A DNA stretch of 64,000 nucleotides from Bacteroidales bacterium. Its GTDB lineage: Bacteria > Bacteroidota > Bacteroidia > Bacteroidales > UBA932. This document shows, in pieces, positions 55,042 through 61,536 of the stretch. How positions within the stretch are numbered: position 1 is the first letter of the stretch; each line of letters begins with the position of its first letter. Both the position numbers and the translations under genes were made by a program. The notes below the pieces were generated by a model, which saw only the letters and a list, made by a program, of their open reading frames with translations, was not told the DNA's origin and did no database searches. The DNA lies in contig JALCST010000006.1 of assembly GCA_022653675.1 (NCBI GenBank), positions 62,001-126,000 of the forward strand, given 5' to 3'.

Positions 55042-56082
55042 TTATCCCGCAAGTTTGGGATCGGAAAAAGACCGATTGTGCTTTTGAAGGTAGGTTACTG
55101 TATCGGCTATGGTTTCTTCTATGGGCCGAGGGTCGAATCCCAATTCTTCCGTGGCTTTTGCGTGGGAGAAGTTGCCTGCCGATGCTACCGTATGGATTGC
55201 GTAAGGGGTGAAAAGCGGTTTTTTGCCGGTCAGTTTTGCATAAAGGCAAGCGAAGGGGGCTGCTATGCGGGCAAAACACAGGGGAAGTACGATTATCCGG
55301 CCATTTGTTCCGGCGGCTTTGAGCGAAATTTTCATTATGTCTGGTATGGAAACGTAATGACCTGAAAGTATGTAACATTCACCTTTGTGCCCATTTGTGA
55401 GCGCACTTATGGTTCCTTTTGCTATATCCCTTACGTCGACCATATCGTAGCCACCGTTGACGCCAATGCGCCTTTTCCCTATTGCGACGCTGGCGATCAA
55501 TGCCACAAGGTCGTTTCTCCCAAGGTCGTAGGGCCCCATTATTCCCGAAGGCTGTACGACGGTAACATCGAGTTTGCCCTTTTGGGACAGCACATATGCC
55601 GTAGCTTCGCATTTTGTCCTTGCATAGTCGCCGATTACTTCGGATGGATGGTATACTTCGGTCTCGGTGATTACTTTTACTTTTTGGGGGATGGCGATGG
55701 AGTGGACGCTCGACACGTATACGAATTTATCGGCACAGTTGCGTATCGCTGCGTCGACCATGTTTATGGTGCCTGTCACGTTGACGCGGTGCAGTTTCTC
55801 CTGGTATCCTCCGATTATTGAAATGATGCCGGCACAATGAATGACGCAGAGCTTTTCATTTCCGTCATGTCTTAAAAAGCTGCCAAGTGTATCGGGGCTG
55901 GTTACATCTCCCCTGCAATATTCGACCGGAAGTCCCTGCAAAAGTTCGGGAATTCTGCTGTCATGTTGCAATCCGCGTACCCTGCAACCTTTTCTGCACA
56001 ATTCTGCACCGATTACGGAACCGAGATGGCCGCATATTCCCGTCACGCAGACTATGGTATCCCTTGTTATCTCCGATAACAT
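55042..56082 (-). CDS. NAD-dependent epimerase/dehydratase (extended SDR)
   Basis: A 346-aa extended short-chain dehydrogenase. The Rossmann loop GICGHLGSVIG (TGxxGxxG type), CAGIISI, the active-site SSVHSIAIPQ with DYARTKCEA (YxxxK) and the QPSGIMGPYD substrate region are visible. The C-terminal part (PLFTPYAIHTVASAGNFSHAKATEELGFDPR) resembles dihydroflavonol-4-reductase and 3-beta-HSD-like SDRs. The substrate is unknown. A tRNA-Glu gene lies 44 bp downstream on the same strand. Confidence 0.82.
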   Translation of the reverse strand: MLSEITRDTIVCVTGICGHLGSVIGAELCRKGCRVRGLQHDSRIPELLQGLPVEYCRGDVTSPDTLGSFLRHDGNEKLCVIHCAGIISIIGGYQEKLHRVNVTGTINMVDAAIRNCADKFVYVSSVHSIAIPQKVKVITETEVYHPSEVIGDYARTKCEATAYVLSQKGKLDVTVVQPSGIMGPYDLGRNDLVALIASVAIGKRRIGVNGGYDMVDVRDIAKGTISALTNGHKGECYILSGHYVSIPDIMKISLKAAGTNGRIIVLPLCFARIAAPFACLYAKLTGKKPLFTPYAIHTVASAGNFSHAKATEELGFDPRPIEETIADTVTYLQKHNRSFSDPKLAG

Positions 56083-56104
56083 CTTGGTGTTACGTTATGT
56101 TTGA

Positions 56105-56112
56105 CAAAATTA
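56105..56112 (-). promoter_or_regulatory. -7 element of the SDR gene
   Basis: TAATTTTG on the minus strand, 22 bp before the ATG at 56082. Confidence 0.5.
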
Positions 56113-56143
56113 ACAAAATGCGGGGCAGAAAAGCCATTTTTAT

Positions 56144-56151
56144 TAATTTTG
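56144..56151 (+). promoter_or_regulatory. -7 element of the ZIP gene
   Basis: TAATTTTG, about 74 bp before the ATG at 56226, divergent from the SDR element. Confidence 0.5.
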
Positions 56152-56225
56152 CACGAGAGGATACGTCCCGAAACACTTGTAACAGATTATGAAGTTTACA
56201 GAAGCCAGGCTGGCATTCCGATGTC

Positions 56226-57014
56226 ATGAGTAATTTGGCATTGACGATATTTGGATTTGCCATCATATTCGTGATGACGACATTGGGATCTGCGGTTGTT
56301 TTTCTGGTCAGGGGGAACATAAGCGGCAAGGCAAATGCGCTTTTTCTCGGTTTCGCTGCCGGGATAATGATTGCGGCTTCGGTTTGGTCCCTTATTATAC
56401 CTTCTATTGAGGCTTCGGCTGTTTACGGAAGATTGAATTGGCTCCCTTCGGCTGTAGGAATAATTGCAGGGGGACTTTTCATGGTGTTGCTGGATCATGT
56501 GGTTCCCCATTTCCATCCCGGAGTCAATTTGGAGGAGGGGCCGCATTCGTCGATCGGAAAGGCGGCTAAGCTTTTTCTTGCCGTGACGATACACAATATT
56601 CCTGAAGGACTTTCTGTCGGGTTTGCTTTCGGTGCCGCCGCTCTTGCAGGTACTCCCGCCGCTTATCTTGCCGCTTTGGGATTGGCTGTAGGCATTGCGA
56701 TCCAGAATTTCCCCGAGGGCGCTGCGGTTTCACTTCCTATGTACAAGGTCACCGGCAGCAAGATAAAATCTTTCTGGTACGGGGTGGGAAGCGGTGCGGT
56801 CGAACCGGTAGCTGCACTTATTGGATATTTTTTATCATCCCGTATCGCAGGAATGCAACCATGGCTCCTGTCGTTTGCTGCCGGTGCCATGCTGTTCGTA
56901 GTGGCCGAAGATCTGATCCCGGATGCTAATATGAATGAAAACACCCACACGGGTACGTGGGGTGTCATCATAGGATTCGTAGTTATGATGGTTCTCGACG
57001 TGGCGTTAGGATGA
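56226..57014 (+). CDS. ZIP-family metal transporter
   Basis: A 262-aa membrane protein with about eight helices. The metal-binding segments of transmembrane helices 4 and 5 are present: AVTIHNIPEGLSVGFAFG and AIQNFPEGAAVSLP, which match ZupT/ZIP transporters importing zinc or other divalent metals. A short histidine-containing cytoplasmic loop (DHVVPHFHPGVN) precedes them. Its stop codon directly abuts the stop of the convergent DUF4252 gene, with no terminator between. Confidence 0.92.
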   Translation: MSNLALTIFGFAIIFVMTTLGSAVVFLVRGNISGKANALFLGFAAGIMIAASVWSLIIPSIEASAVYGRLNWLPSAVGIIAGGLFMVLLDHVVPHFHPGVNLEEGPHSSIGKAAKLFLAVTIHNIPEGLSVGFAFGAAALAGTPAAYLAALGLAVGIAIQNFPEGAAVSLPMYKVTGSKIKSFWYGVGSGAVEPVAALIGYFLSSRIAGMQPWLLSFAAGAMLFVVAEDLIPDANMNENTHTGTWGVIIGFVVMMVLDVALG

Positions 57015-57518
57015 TTATTTTACGCTCTTCATGATTTCGTTCAGATCCCCTTCCGTCAGAGAACCCTGCATGTGCATTACCGTACATTCGCCGTCGTTCT
57101 CGTAAGAGTATAGATAGAAGTCCGTGATATGGCCGTCCGTGTGTTCGGAATACATTTTCACGATTTCTCCTTCGTCCTCGACTTCCATGAGTATCTCGAG
57201 TTTCTTTCCTTTTATCATATCCATGAAATCGGCCGAAAGCCTTTTGGATATTTCAGGTTTATCGGTGTTCAGGATGTAGAGACCCGAGAGTTTCCCGGCC
57301 AGTTTGGAAACATCGAGATCATTCCCCTTGTCCCCGACTTCAACTGTAGTCTGGTTCGATGTGGATGATTCCAGGAGTTTGAACATTGCGGAAGAGATGT
57401 AAATCTTGGTTATTCCCTCCGTGGATGAATATTTATTGTAAAGCTGGTTCTGAGCGCCTGCGTTCAGAGTTGCGATTGCAAGCAATGTCGCCGCAACCAT
57501 GTATTTCAAACTTTTCAT
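57015..57518 (-). CDS. DUF4252-like exported protein (distal copy)
   Basis: A 167-aa exported protein (signal peptide ending NAGAQ) resembling the Bacteroidota DUF4252 family. After the signal, KIYISSAMFKLLE, a LYILNTDKPEIS strand and the EGDLNEIMKSVK ending are seen. It is the last gene of the sigma-factor operon, 1 bp after the anti-sigma gene, and is paralogous in layout to the gene at 58438-58956. Function is unknown; DUF4252 genes are often regulated by ECF sigma factors. Confidence 0.75.
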   Translation of the reverse strand: MKSLKYMVAATLLAIATLNAGAQNQLYNKYSSTEGITKIYISSAMFKLLESSTSNQTTVEVGDKGNDLDVSKLAGKLSGLYILNTDKPEISKRLSADFMDMIKGKKLEILMEVEDEGEIVKMYSEHTDGHITDFYLYSYENDGECTVMHMQGSLTEGDLNEIMKSVK

Positions 57519-57519
57519 A

Positions 57520-57936
57520 TTATTTCAGTCTTATTTTTAATTCGGTTTCAACCTTTTTTCTTGAATCGGTTATTATGTCGGCCGATTCGTCGACTTTTTC
57601 CATACCCTTGCCGAATGATTGTGCGATCATGTCGAGGGCTTTCTGCGTTTCAACGTATGCTTCTTCGGTGTTGGCACAGGTATCTTTCGGTTCGACATCA
57701 TGTGTCGAGTGCCTTATGAGCCAGGTGGCCGAACCTGCGATAATTATGACGGCAGCTGCCAGCGACATCCAGCGCAATGCTATCCTTACGGCCGGGTGTT
57801 TAACTGTGCTTGATGCTTTTGCTTCCTCTGCCGCCAGCTTGTCTATCTTGTCGGAGAGCCGGTCTTCGAATCCTTCCGGGATCTCTATTCGCCCGTTCTC
57901 ACTGTCGATCAGGTTTTTCAATTTATCCTGTTTCAT
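57520..57936 (-). CDS. Putative membrane anti-sigma factor
   Basis: A 138-aa protein with a cytoplasmic N-terminus of about 55 residues, one transmembrane helix (about 53-72, WMSLAAAVIIIAGSATWLI) and a periplasmic C-terminus. It overlaps the ECF sigma gene by 4 bp and has the layout of a single-pass anti-sigma protein, though no zinc-binding HxxxCxxC motif is present. The role is inferred from context and topology. Confidence 0.7.
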   Translation of the reverse strand: MKQDKLKNLIDSENGRIEIPEGFEDRLSDKIDKLAAEEAKASSTVKHPAVRIALRWMSLAAAVIIIAGSATWLIRHSTHDVEPKDTCANTEEAYVETQKALDMIAQSFGKGMEKVDESADIITDSRKKVETELKIRLK

Positions 57937-58436
57937 ATTGCAAATTCCTTTTCCAATTGTTCGGTTATGATTTTTTTTGTTCTGGAGATCAAAACCCTCA
58001 CGTTTACAGCTCCCAATCCAGTGATTTTTTCGATCTCCTTCAATTCGCAGTCATTGAAGTATCTCAGTTCGAACACTTTTCTTTGCCTTTCAGGTAAACT
58101 TGCCAACAGCTCCCTGATCCTGCGCATCTTGATCTTTCCGTCGAGGCTCGAAGCATTGTCTTCCGCAGGTATATCGCCGCTTGTTGCCCGGACGTGTCCG
58201 GTGTGCCTTCTCTCTGCACTGCGGAGCCTGTCGATGCAGATGTTCCTTGTCATAGTTACACCGAATGCTTCCGGGTTCCTTATCCCCCTCAGGCTGTTTT
58301 TCATTCCCCAGAGTTTCACGAAGACGTCCTGAACGGTATCTTCTGCGTCCTGCGAGTTTCCCAGCATCCGGTAAGCCGTGATGTAGAATCTCTTTCCCAG
58401 GGGGAGGAACAGCTGTTTGAACTCCGCAGCAGTCAT
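57933..58436 (-). CDS. ECF RNA polymerase sigma factor
   Basis: A 167-aa sigma-70 family protein with region 2 (AYRMLGNSQDAEDTVQDVFVKLW) and region 4 (LASLPERQRKVFELRYFNDCELKEIEKITGLGAVNVRVLISRTKK). It starts at 58436, 1 bp after the upstream gene stop, and overlaps the anti-sigma gene by 4 bp. A GTAAC-N16-CGTC promoter upstream of the operon fits autoactivation. Codes a regulator of the four-gene operon and perhaps other surface genes. Confidence 0.93.
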   Translation of the reverse strand: MTAAEFKQLFLPLGKRFYITAYRMLGNSQDAEDTVQDVFVKLWGMKNSLRGIRNPEAFGVTMTRNICIDRLRSAERRHTGHVRATSGDIPAEDNASSLDGKIKMRRIRELLASLPERQRKVFELRYFNDCELKEIEKITGLGAVNVRVLISRTKKIITEQLEKEFAI

Positions 58437-58437
58437 C

Positions 58438-58956
58438 CTAACGGTTTTTCTTCTCTTCCGTGGCACATGCGACGAGATCCTGTATGTCTGCATTCCTGAA
58501 TCTCCCGCTGATATTTACGAGGCATGGATCGTCCCCGATGCTGTAGAGCAGGAACTCGCGTATGTCTTCATCATGCATTTTGACGTATATCTTTACCTGG
58601 TCATCGCCGTCGGTGGCTTCCATAAGCAGTTCGTAGCCGGCATCGTCGAGACGCGAGATACAGTTTCTGAATTCGTCCTTGATGTTGTCAGTACATTCGG
58701 AAACGTCGAGAACGTAGATGTTGTTAACATTGCGCATCATTCTCATTGCCGCTTTGTCTTCCTTGTCCTTCATGTCACAGTCGGCATCACGCATGGCAAT
58801 GCCCGATGCCCACCGGCAAAGAAACCCCTTTACGTTTACGCTTTCAGCCCCCTTGGCGTGTACAAACCTTCCGTATATTCCGCTTATGTTTCTTTGTGCA
58901 TAAGTTCCTGTCGCAGTGGCGATGCATAACAACGCCACTAAAATAAATCTTTTCAT
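58438..58956 (-). CDS. DUF4252-like exported protein (proximal copy)
   Basis: A 172-aa exported protein (signal peptide ending GTYAQ) and the first gene of the sigma-factor operon. The strand pattern NIYVLDVSECTD, MEATDGDDQVKIYVKMHDEDIREFLLYSIGDDPCLVNISGRF parallels the distal DUF4252 copy. The ATG at 58956 (MKRFILVALL) is preferred over 58977. Function is unknown. Two homologous exported proteins bracketing a sigma/anti-sigma pair is a notable arrangement. Confidence 0.75.
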   Translation of the reverse strand: MKRFILVALLCIATATGTYAQRNISGIYGRFVHAKGAESVNVKGFLCRWASGIAMRDADCDMKDKEDKAAMRMMRNVNNIYVLDVSECTDNIKDEFRNCISRLDDAGYELLMEATDGDDQVKIYVKMHDEDIREFLLYSIGDDPCLVNISGRFRNADIQDLVACATEEKKNR

Positions 58957-59004
58957 ATCCAATGCAATTTTAATCATTTGTTTTCTTCGTAGCTACACAA
59001 TAAA

Positions 59005-59029
59005 GACGGAATGGGGAAGGAAATGTTAC
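59005..59029 (-). promoter_or_regulatory. ECF-type promoter of the sigma-factor operon
   Basis: On the minus strand GTAAC (59025-59029), 16-bp spacer, then CGTC (59005-59008), the classic ECF -35/-10 pattern, about 50 bp before the ATG at 58956. No housekeeping element is seen for this operon. Confidence 0.6.
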
Positions 59030-59038
59030 TGTCTTTTT

Positions 59039-59046
59039 TAACTTTG
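59039..59046 (+). promoter_or_regulatory. -7 element of the gene at 59058
   Basis: TAACTTTG, 11 bp before the ATG, divergent from the ECF promoter. Confidence 0.55.
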
Positions 59047-59057
59047 CGCTTGAAATT

Positions 59058-59435
59058 ATGAAAGGTACAAGTCTTAAGTGCGTTTTTGGTGCTGCGATTG
59101 TAGTTGTGTCGGTTGCATTGGCATTGGTTGTGCCGATGTCTCCCGCATGGAAATCCATGCTTGCAGTTCTCGGCGTAACAGCCGGCGGATATCTCTTTTT
59201 CGCTCCGCCGTCGTGGCTGTTTTCATTTCGCAAGCTGAGTGAAGAGCGGTCCACGCGTCTTGCCTTGGACATATGTTTGAGCATAATCGCTCTGGCCGCG
59301 CTTGCCGTAGTGCTTTACGTAATCTTCTTCAGCGAGCTGATGCCAAAGATGAAAATTCGCATTGCCTTGGGCATCTTGATATTCTCAATCGTGGTTCTGG
59401 CGTTTGTCGCAAGATTCGAGCGCAAATCCAGGTAA
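59058..59435 (+). CDS. Small four-helix membrane protein of unknown function
   Basis: A 125-aa hydrophobic protein with four predicted transmembrane helices in two hairpins (about 8-28, 31-49, 69-90 and 97-117) separated by a charged cytoplasmic or periplasmic loop (SFRKLSEERSTR). No named family recognised. It stands alone, divergent from the ECF operon, and its stop lies inside the A tract of the terminator at 59434-59462. Confidence 0.65.
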   Translation: MKGTSLKCVFGAAIVVVSVALALVVPMSPAWKSMLAVLGVTAGGYLFFAPPSWLFSFRKLSEERSTRLALDICLSIIALAALAVVLYVIFFSELMPKMKIRIALGILIFSIVVLAFVARFERKSR

Positions 59436-59462
59436 AAAAAAGGCTGCGCTTTGGCGCAGCCT
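59434..59462 (-). terminator. Second terminator for minus-strand transcripts
   Basis: The stem AGGCTGCGC/GCGCAGCCT with a TTTG loop is followed on the minus strand by TTTTTTTT. It probably backs up the fimbrillin-like gene terminator and protects the gene at 59058 from antisense reading. Confidence 0.7.
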
Positions 59463-59514
59463 GAGGGTGCAATACTTATTTAATAAAATTAACCTTGTTT
59501 ATTAATTGAGTTTT

Positions 59515-59556
59515 TCAAAAGAAAGGGGGAGTCGGTCTCTCTATTCGACTACCCCC
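59515..59556 (-). terminator. Terminator of the fimbrillin-like gene
   Basis: The stem GGGGG(T)AGTCG/CGACTCCCCC on the minus strand is followed by TTTCTTTTG, 26 bp past the stop. Confidence 0.75.
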
Positions 59557-59581
59557 TGTATCGATTCTACAGACAGCCTCT

Positions 59582-60499
59582 TTACATATTCGAGACGGAA
59601 CTGATTTCAGTCCAGCTCGAAACGGTAGGATCGAACGATATGCCAGCCCCATCGAGAATGGATGATCCGTTGGCGTCGTAGACGGATGTTGCGGCTGATG
59701 TATCTCCGAAGACCAGATTATAGGTATAGCTTTCGCCTGAAACCCAATCCGGGGATATCGGAAGATAAACCATTGCGTAACCGTCTTCATCATTTGACGG
59801 ATCATCTGTCGCCGGATAAATCTGGAAACCGCTGTTGTCCTTGATTTTACACAGGACTGCTATGCGTGCTCCGGAATTGTCGGCGGATTTGTTCCAAGCT
59901 TCGAGACCACTTTGAGGAATCAGCAACAGAGCCTCATTGCCTGAAAGGTCGACGGTTTGGTTGGTGACAGAAGTATTAATTGTAGTATAATAGGTTGCAT
60001 TATCTGAATTCGCATCTATAGTCCAGGATTCGGAATCATAGTCGTATGTCCCTTCCGAATATATATTTTCAATACCTACTGATTTGATGTCCACGTGTAA
60101 TGCCGGAGAGTCGGTATGTGCGGTGAACTTAATTTGTGACAGTAGGTGCTCGAAGTTGAGATCCACTTGCGATGTGCTGGATGTTAATGCTTTTGCTGCG
60201 ATCACATCTTCATCGGTCCCGTTGTCTGAAGAAGGAACCGCGACATTGAGTATCTGACGGGCAGGAGTGATTTCGGCTTTTAGGTTAACTGACGTGGTCG
60301 GAGCATAAGCATAAAAGTAACTTGCGTTTGAACCTTCGAGTGTGATGACGTTGTAATTTGAACTGCAATTCTTGGCAACTAGGGAAACCTTGGTAGGAGA
60401 TTGCGACGAAACGGAATCAAGGACGGTATCACGAGAACAGGATACTAGCGATGCAATAACTGTGACTGCAAAAGCGACAGTGAAGAGAGACTTTTTCAT
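59582..60499 (-). CDS. Fimbrillin-like lipoprotein (Mfa-like family)
   Basis: A 305-aa lipoprotein with lipobox LVSC (Cys21). The segment VDLNFEHLLSQIKFT is the DLxFxHxLSxIxF motif of fimbrillin/Mfa-like proteins, and ARQILNVAVPS, ALLLIPQSG and the C-terminal segment SFDPTVSSWTEI match the family fold of surface adhesin or pilus subunits in Bacteroidales. No accessory pilus genes are next to it. It is transcribed alone with two terminators downstream. Its role as a structural or tip subunit cannot be fixed. Confidence 0.8.
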   Translation of the reverse strand: MKKSLFTVAFAVTVIASLVSCSRDTVLDSVSSQSPTKVSLVAKNCSSNYNVITLEGSNASYFYAYAPTTSVNLKAEITPARQILNVAVPSSDNGTDEDVIAAKALTSSTSQVDLNFEHLLSQIKFTAHTDSPALHVDIKSVGIENIYSEGTYDYDSESWTIDANSDNATYYTTINTSVTNQTVDLSGNEALLLIPQSGLEAWNKSADNSGARIAVLCKIKDNSGFQIYPATDDPSNDEDGYAMVYLPISPDWVSGESYTYNLVFGDTSAATSVYDANGSSILDGAGISFDPTVSSWTEISSVSNM

Positions 60500-60574
60500 G
60501 ATAAATGATTTTAAAATTGTTTAACTTTGTTTTGGTTCGTCGAGAAGTTGCTGTTTCTCTTCCGAAACCCAACA

Positions 60575-60582
60575 CAAAAATA
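60575..60582 (-). promoter_or_regulatory. -7 element of the fimbrillin-like gene
   Basis: TATTTTTG on the minus strand, about 75 bp before the ATG at 60499. Confidence 0.5.
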
Positions 60583-60633
60583 GAGGGTGTTTTTCTAAAA
60601 ACTTGATAATATGTACTATTTTATATCTATTTA

Positions 60634-60686
60634 GTCCAAAATCATAAAAATACTTATAATGTCCAAATAAATACACTATTCGTCCA
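60634..60686. repeat. Three GTCCA direct repeats in an AT-rich intergenic region
   Basis: GTCCA followed by AT-rich bases occurs at 60634, 60661 and 60682 in the 262-bp gap between the fimbrillin-like gene and the flavodoxin-ferredoxin gene. Spacing of 27 and 21 bp fits a binding array for an AraC-type regulator, but could be chance in AT-rich DNA. Confidence 0.3.
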
Positions 60687-60761
60687 TTATTCTCAACAAA
60701 AAATATCGTAAAATCCGTTTAGGTATTTAAAAAATCCATAAACGAGTCAAAATAAAGATCA

Positions 60762-61529
60762 ATGATTTATTATTTTTCCGGTAACGGTAATTCGAAATGG
60801 GTCGCCGAAAAACTTTCGTTTCTGATTCAGGAAAAGGTTTTGAATATATCCAATTTTATCCTCGATTGCAGGATGCCCCGGTCTGCGGGAAAGTACTCAA
60901 GTGTCGGAATCGTCCTTCCTTTATATGCATGGTATGTTCCCCAGCCAGTCATTCACTTTCTCGAAAGGCTGGACGGCATGATTTCCCCGAGTGCTTATCG
61001 TTACGTCATATGCACTTGCCGCAATTATGCTGGAACTGCGATGGAGCGCCTTCGCCGTCATTACTATTTCGATTCGGCATGGTCGGTGATAATGCCGAAT
61101 ACCTACATACCGAAGTATAAGATCGATCCGGAAGATGTGGCGATGAGTAAGATAGATGCTGCGGAGAAAAGGTTGCTTGACATTTCCGTGAACGTGTTGG
61201 AATGCAAAAAAGGCATACGTGATGTCAGGCACGGTTTGTTGGGATTAGCCCGTACCTATATTATTAATCAGATATTTGTAAATCATATCGATTGCAAACT
61301 GATGACCCTGGATGAAGAAAAGTGTACCGGGTGCTATGTCTGTTACAAGACCTGCCCGATGGGAAACATTGATATGGTGAATCATAAGCCTTCTTGGAAA
61401 GACAAATGCATCGCGTGTATGGGTTGTGTTAATGTGTGTCCCGAGGAAGCTATATATTATGGCAAGGAAACTGCACATCGCAGGCGTTATCATTTGGATA
61501 TGCTTCTTTCTGACAGGAAGCGCAGATGA
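60762..61529 (+). CDS. EFR1-family flavodoxin-ferredoxin protein
   Basis: A 255-aa protein with an N-terminal flavodoxin-like domain (YFSGNGNSKWVAEKL, FMN-phosphate loop) and a C-terminal pair of [4Fe-4S] motifs (CTGCYVCYKTCP and CIACMGCVNVCP). This EFR1 layout is common in anaerobes; the electron partner is unknown. A basic tail (HRRRYHLDMLLSDRKRR) ends the protein. It is convergent with the hybrid two-component regulator 7 bp downstream. No clear promoter element was found. Confidence 0.88.
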   Translation: MIYYFSGNGNSKWVAEKLSFLIQEKVLNISNFILDCRMPRSAGKYSSVGIVLPLYAWYVPQPVIHFLERLDGMISPSAYRYVICTCRNYAGTAMERLRRHYYFDSAWSVIMPNTYIPKYKIDPEDVAMSKIDAAEKRLLDISVNVLECKKGIRDVRHGLLGLARTYIINQIFVNHIDCKLMTLDEEKCTGCYVCYKTCPMGNIDMVNHKPSWKDKCIACMGCVNVCPEEAIYYGKETAHRRRYHLDMLLSDRKRR

Positions 61530-61536
61530 AAAACCG

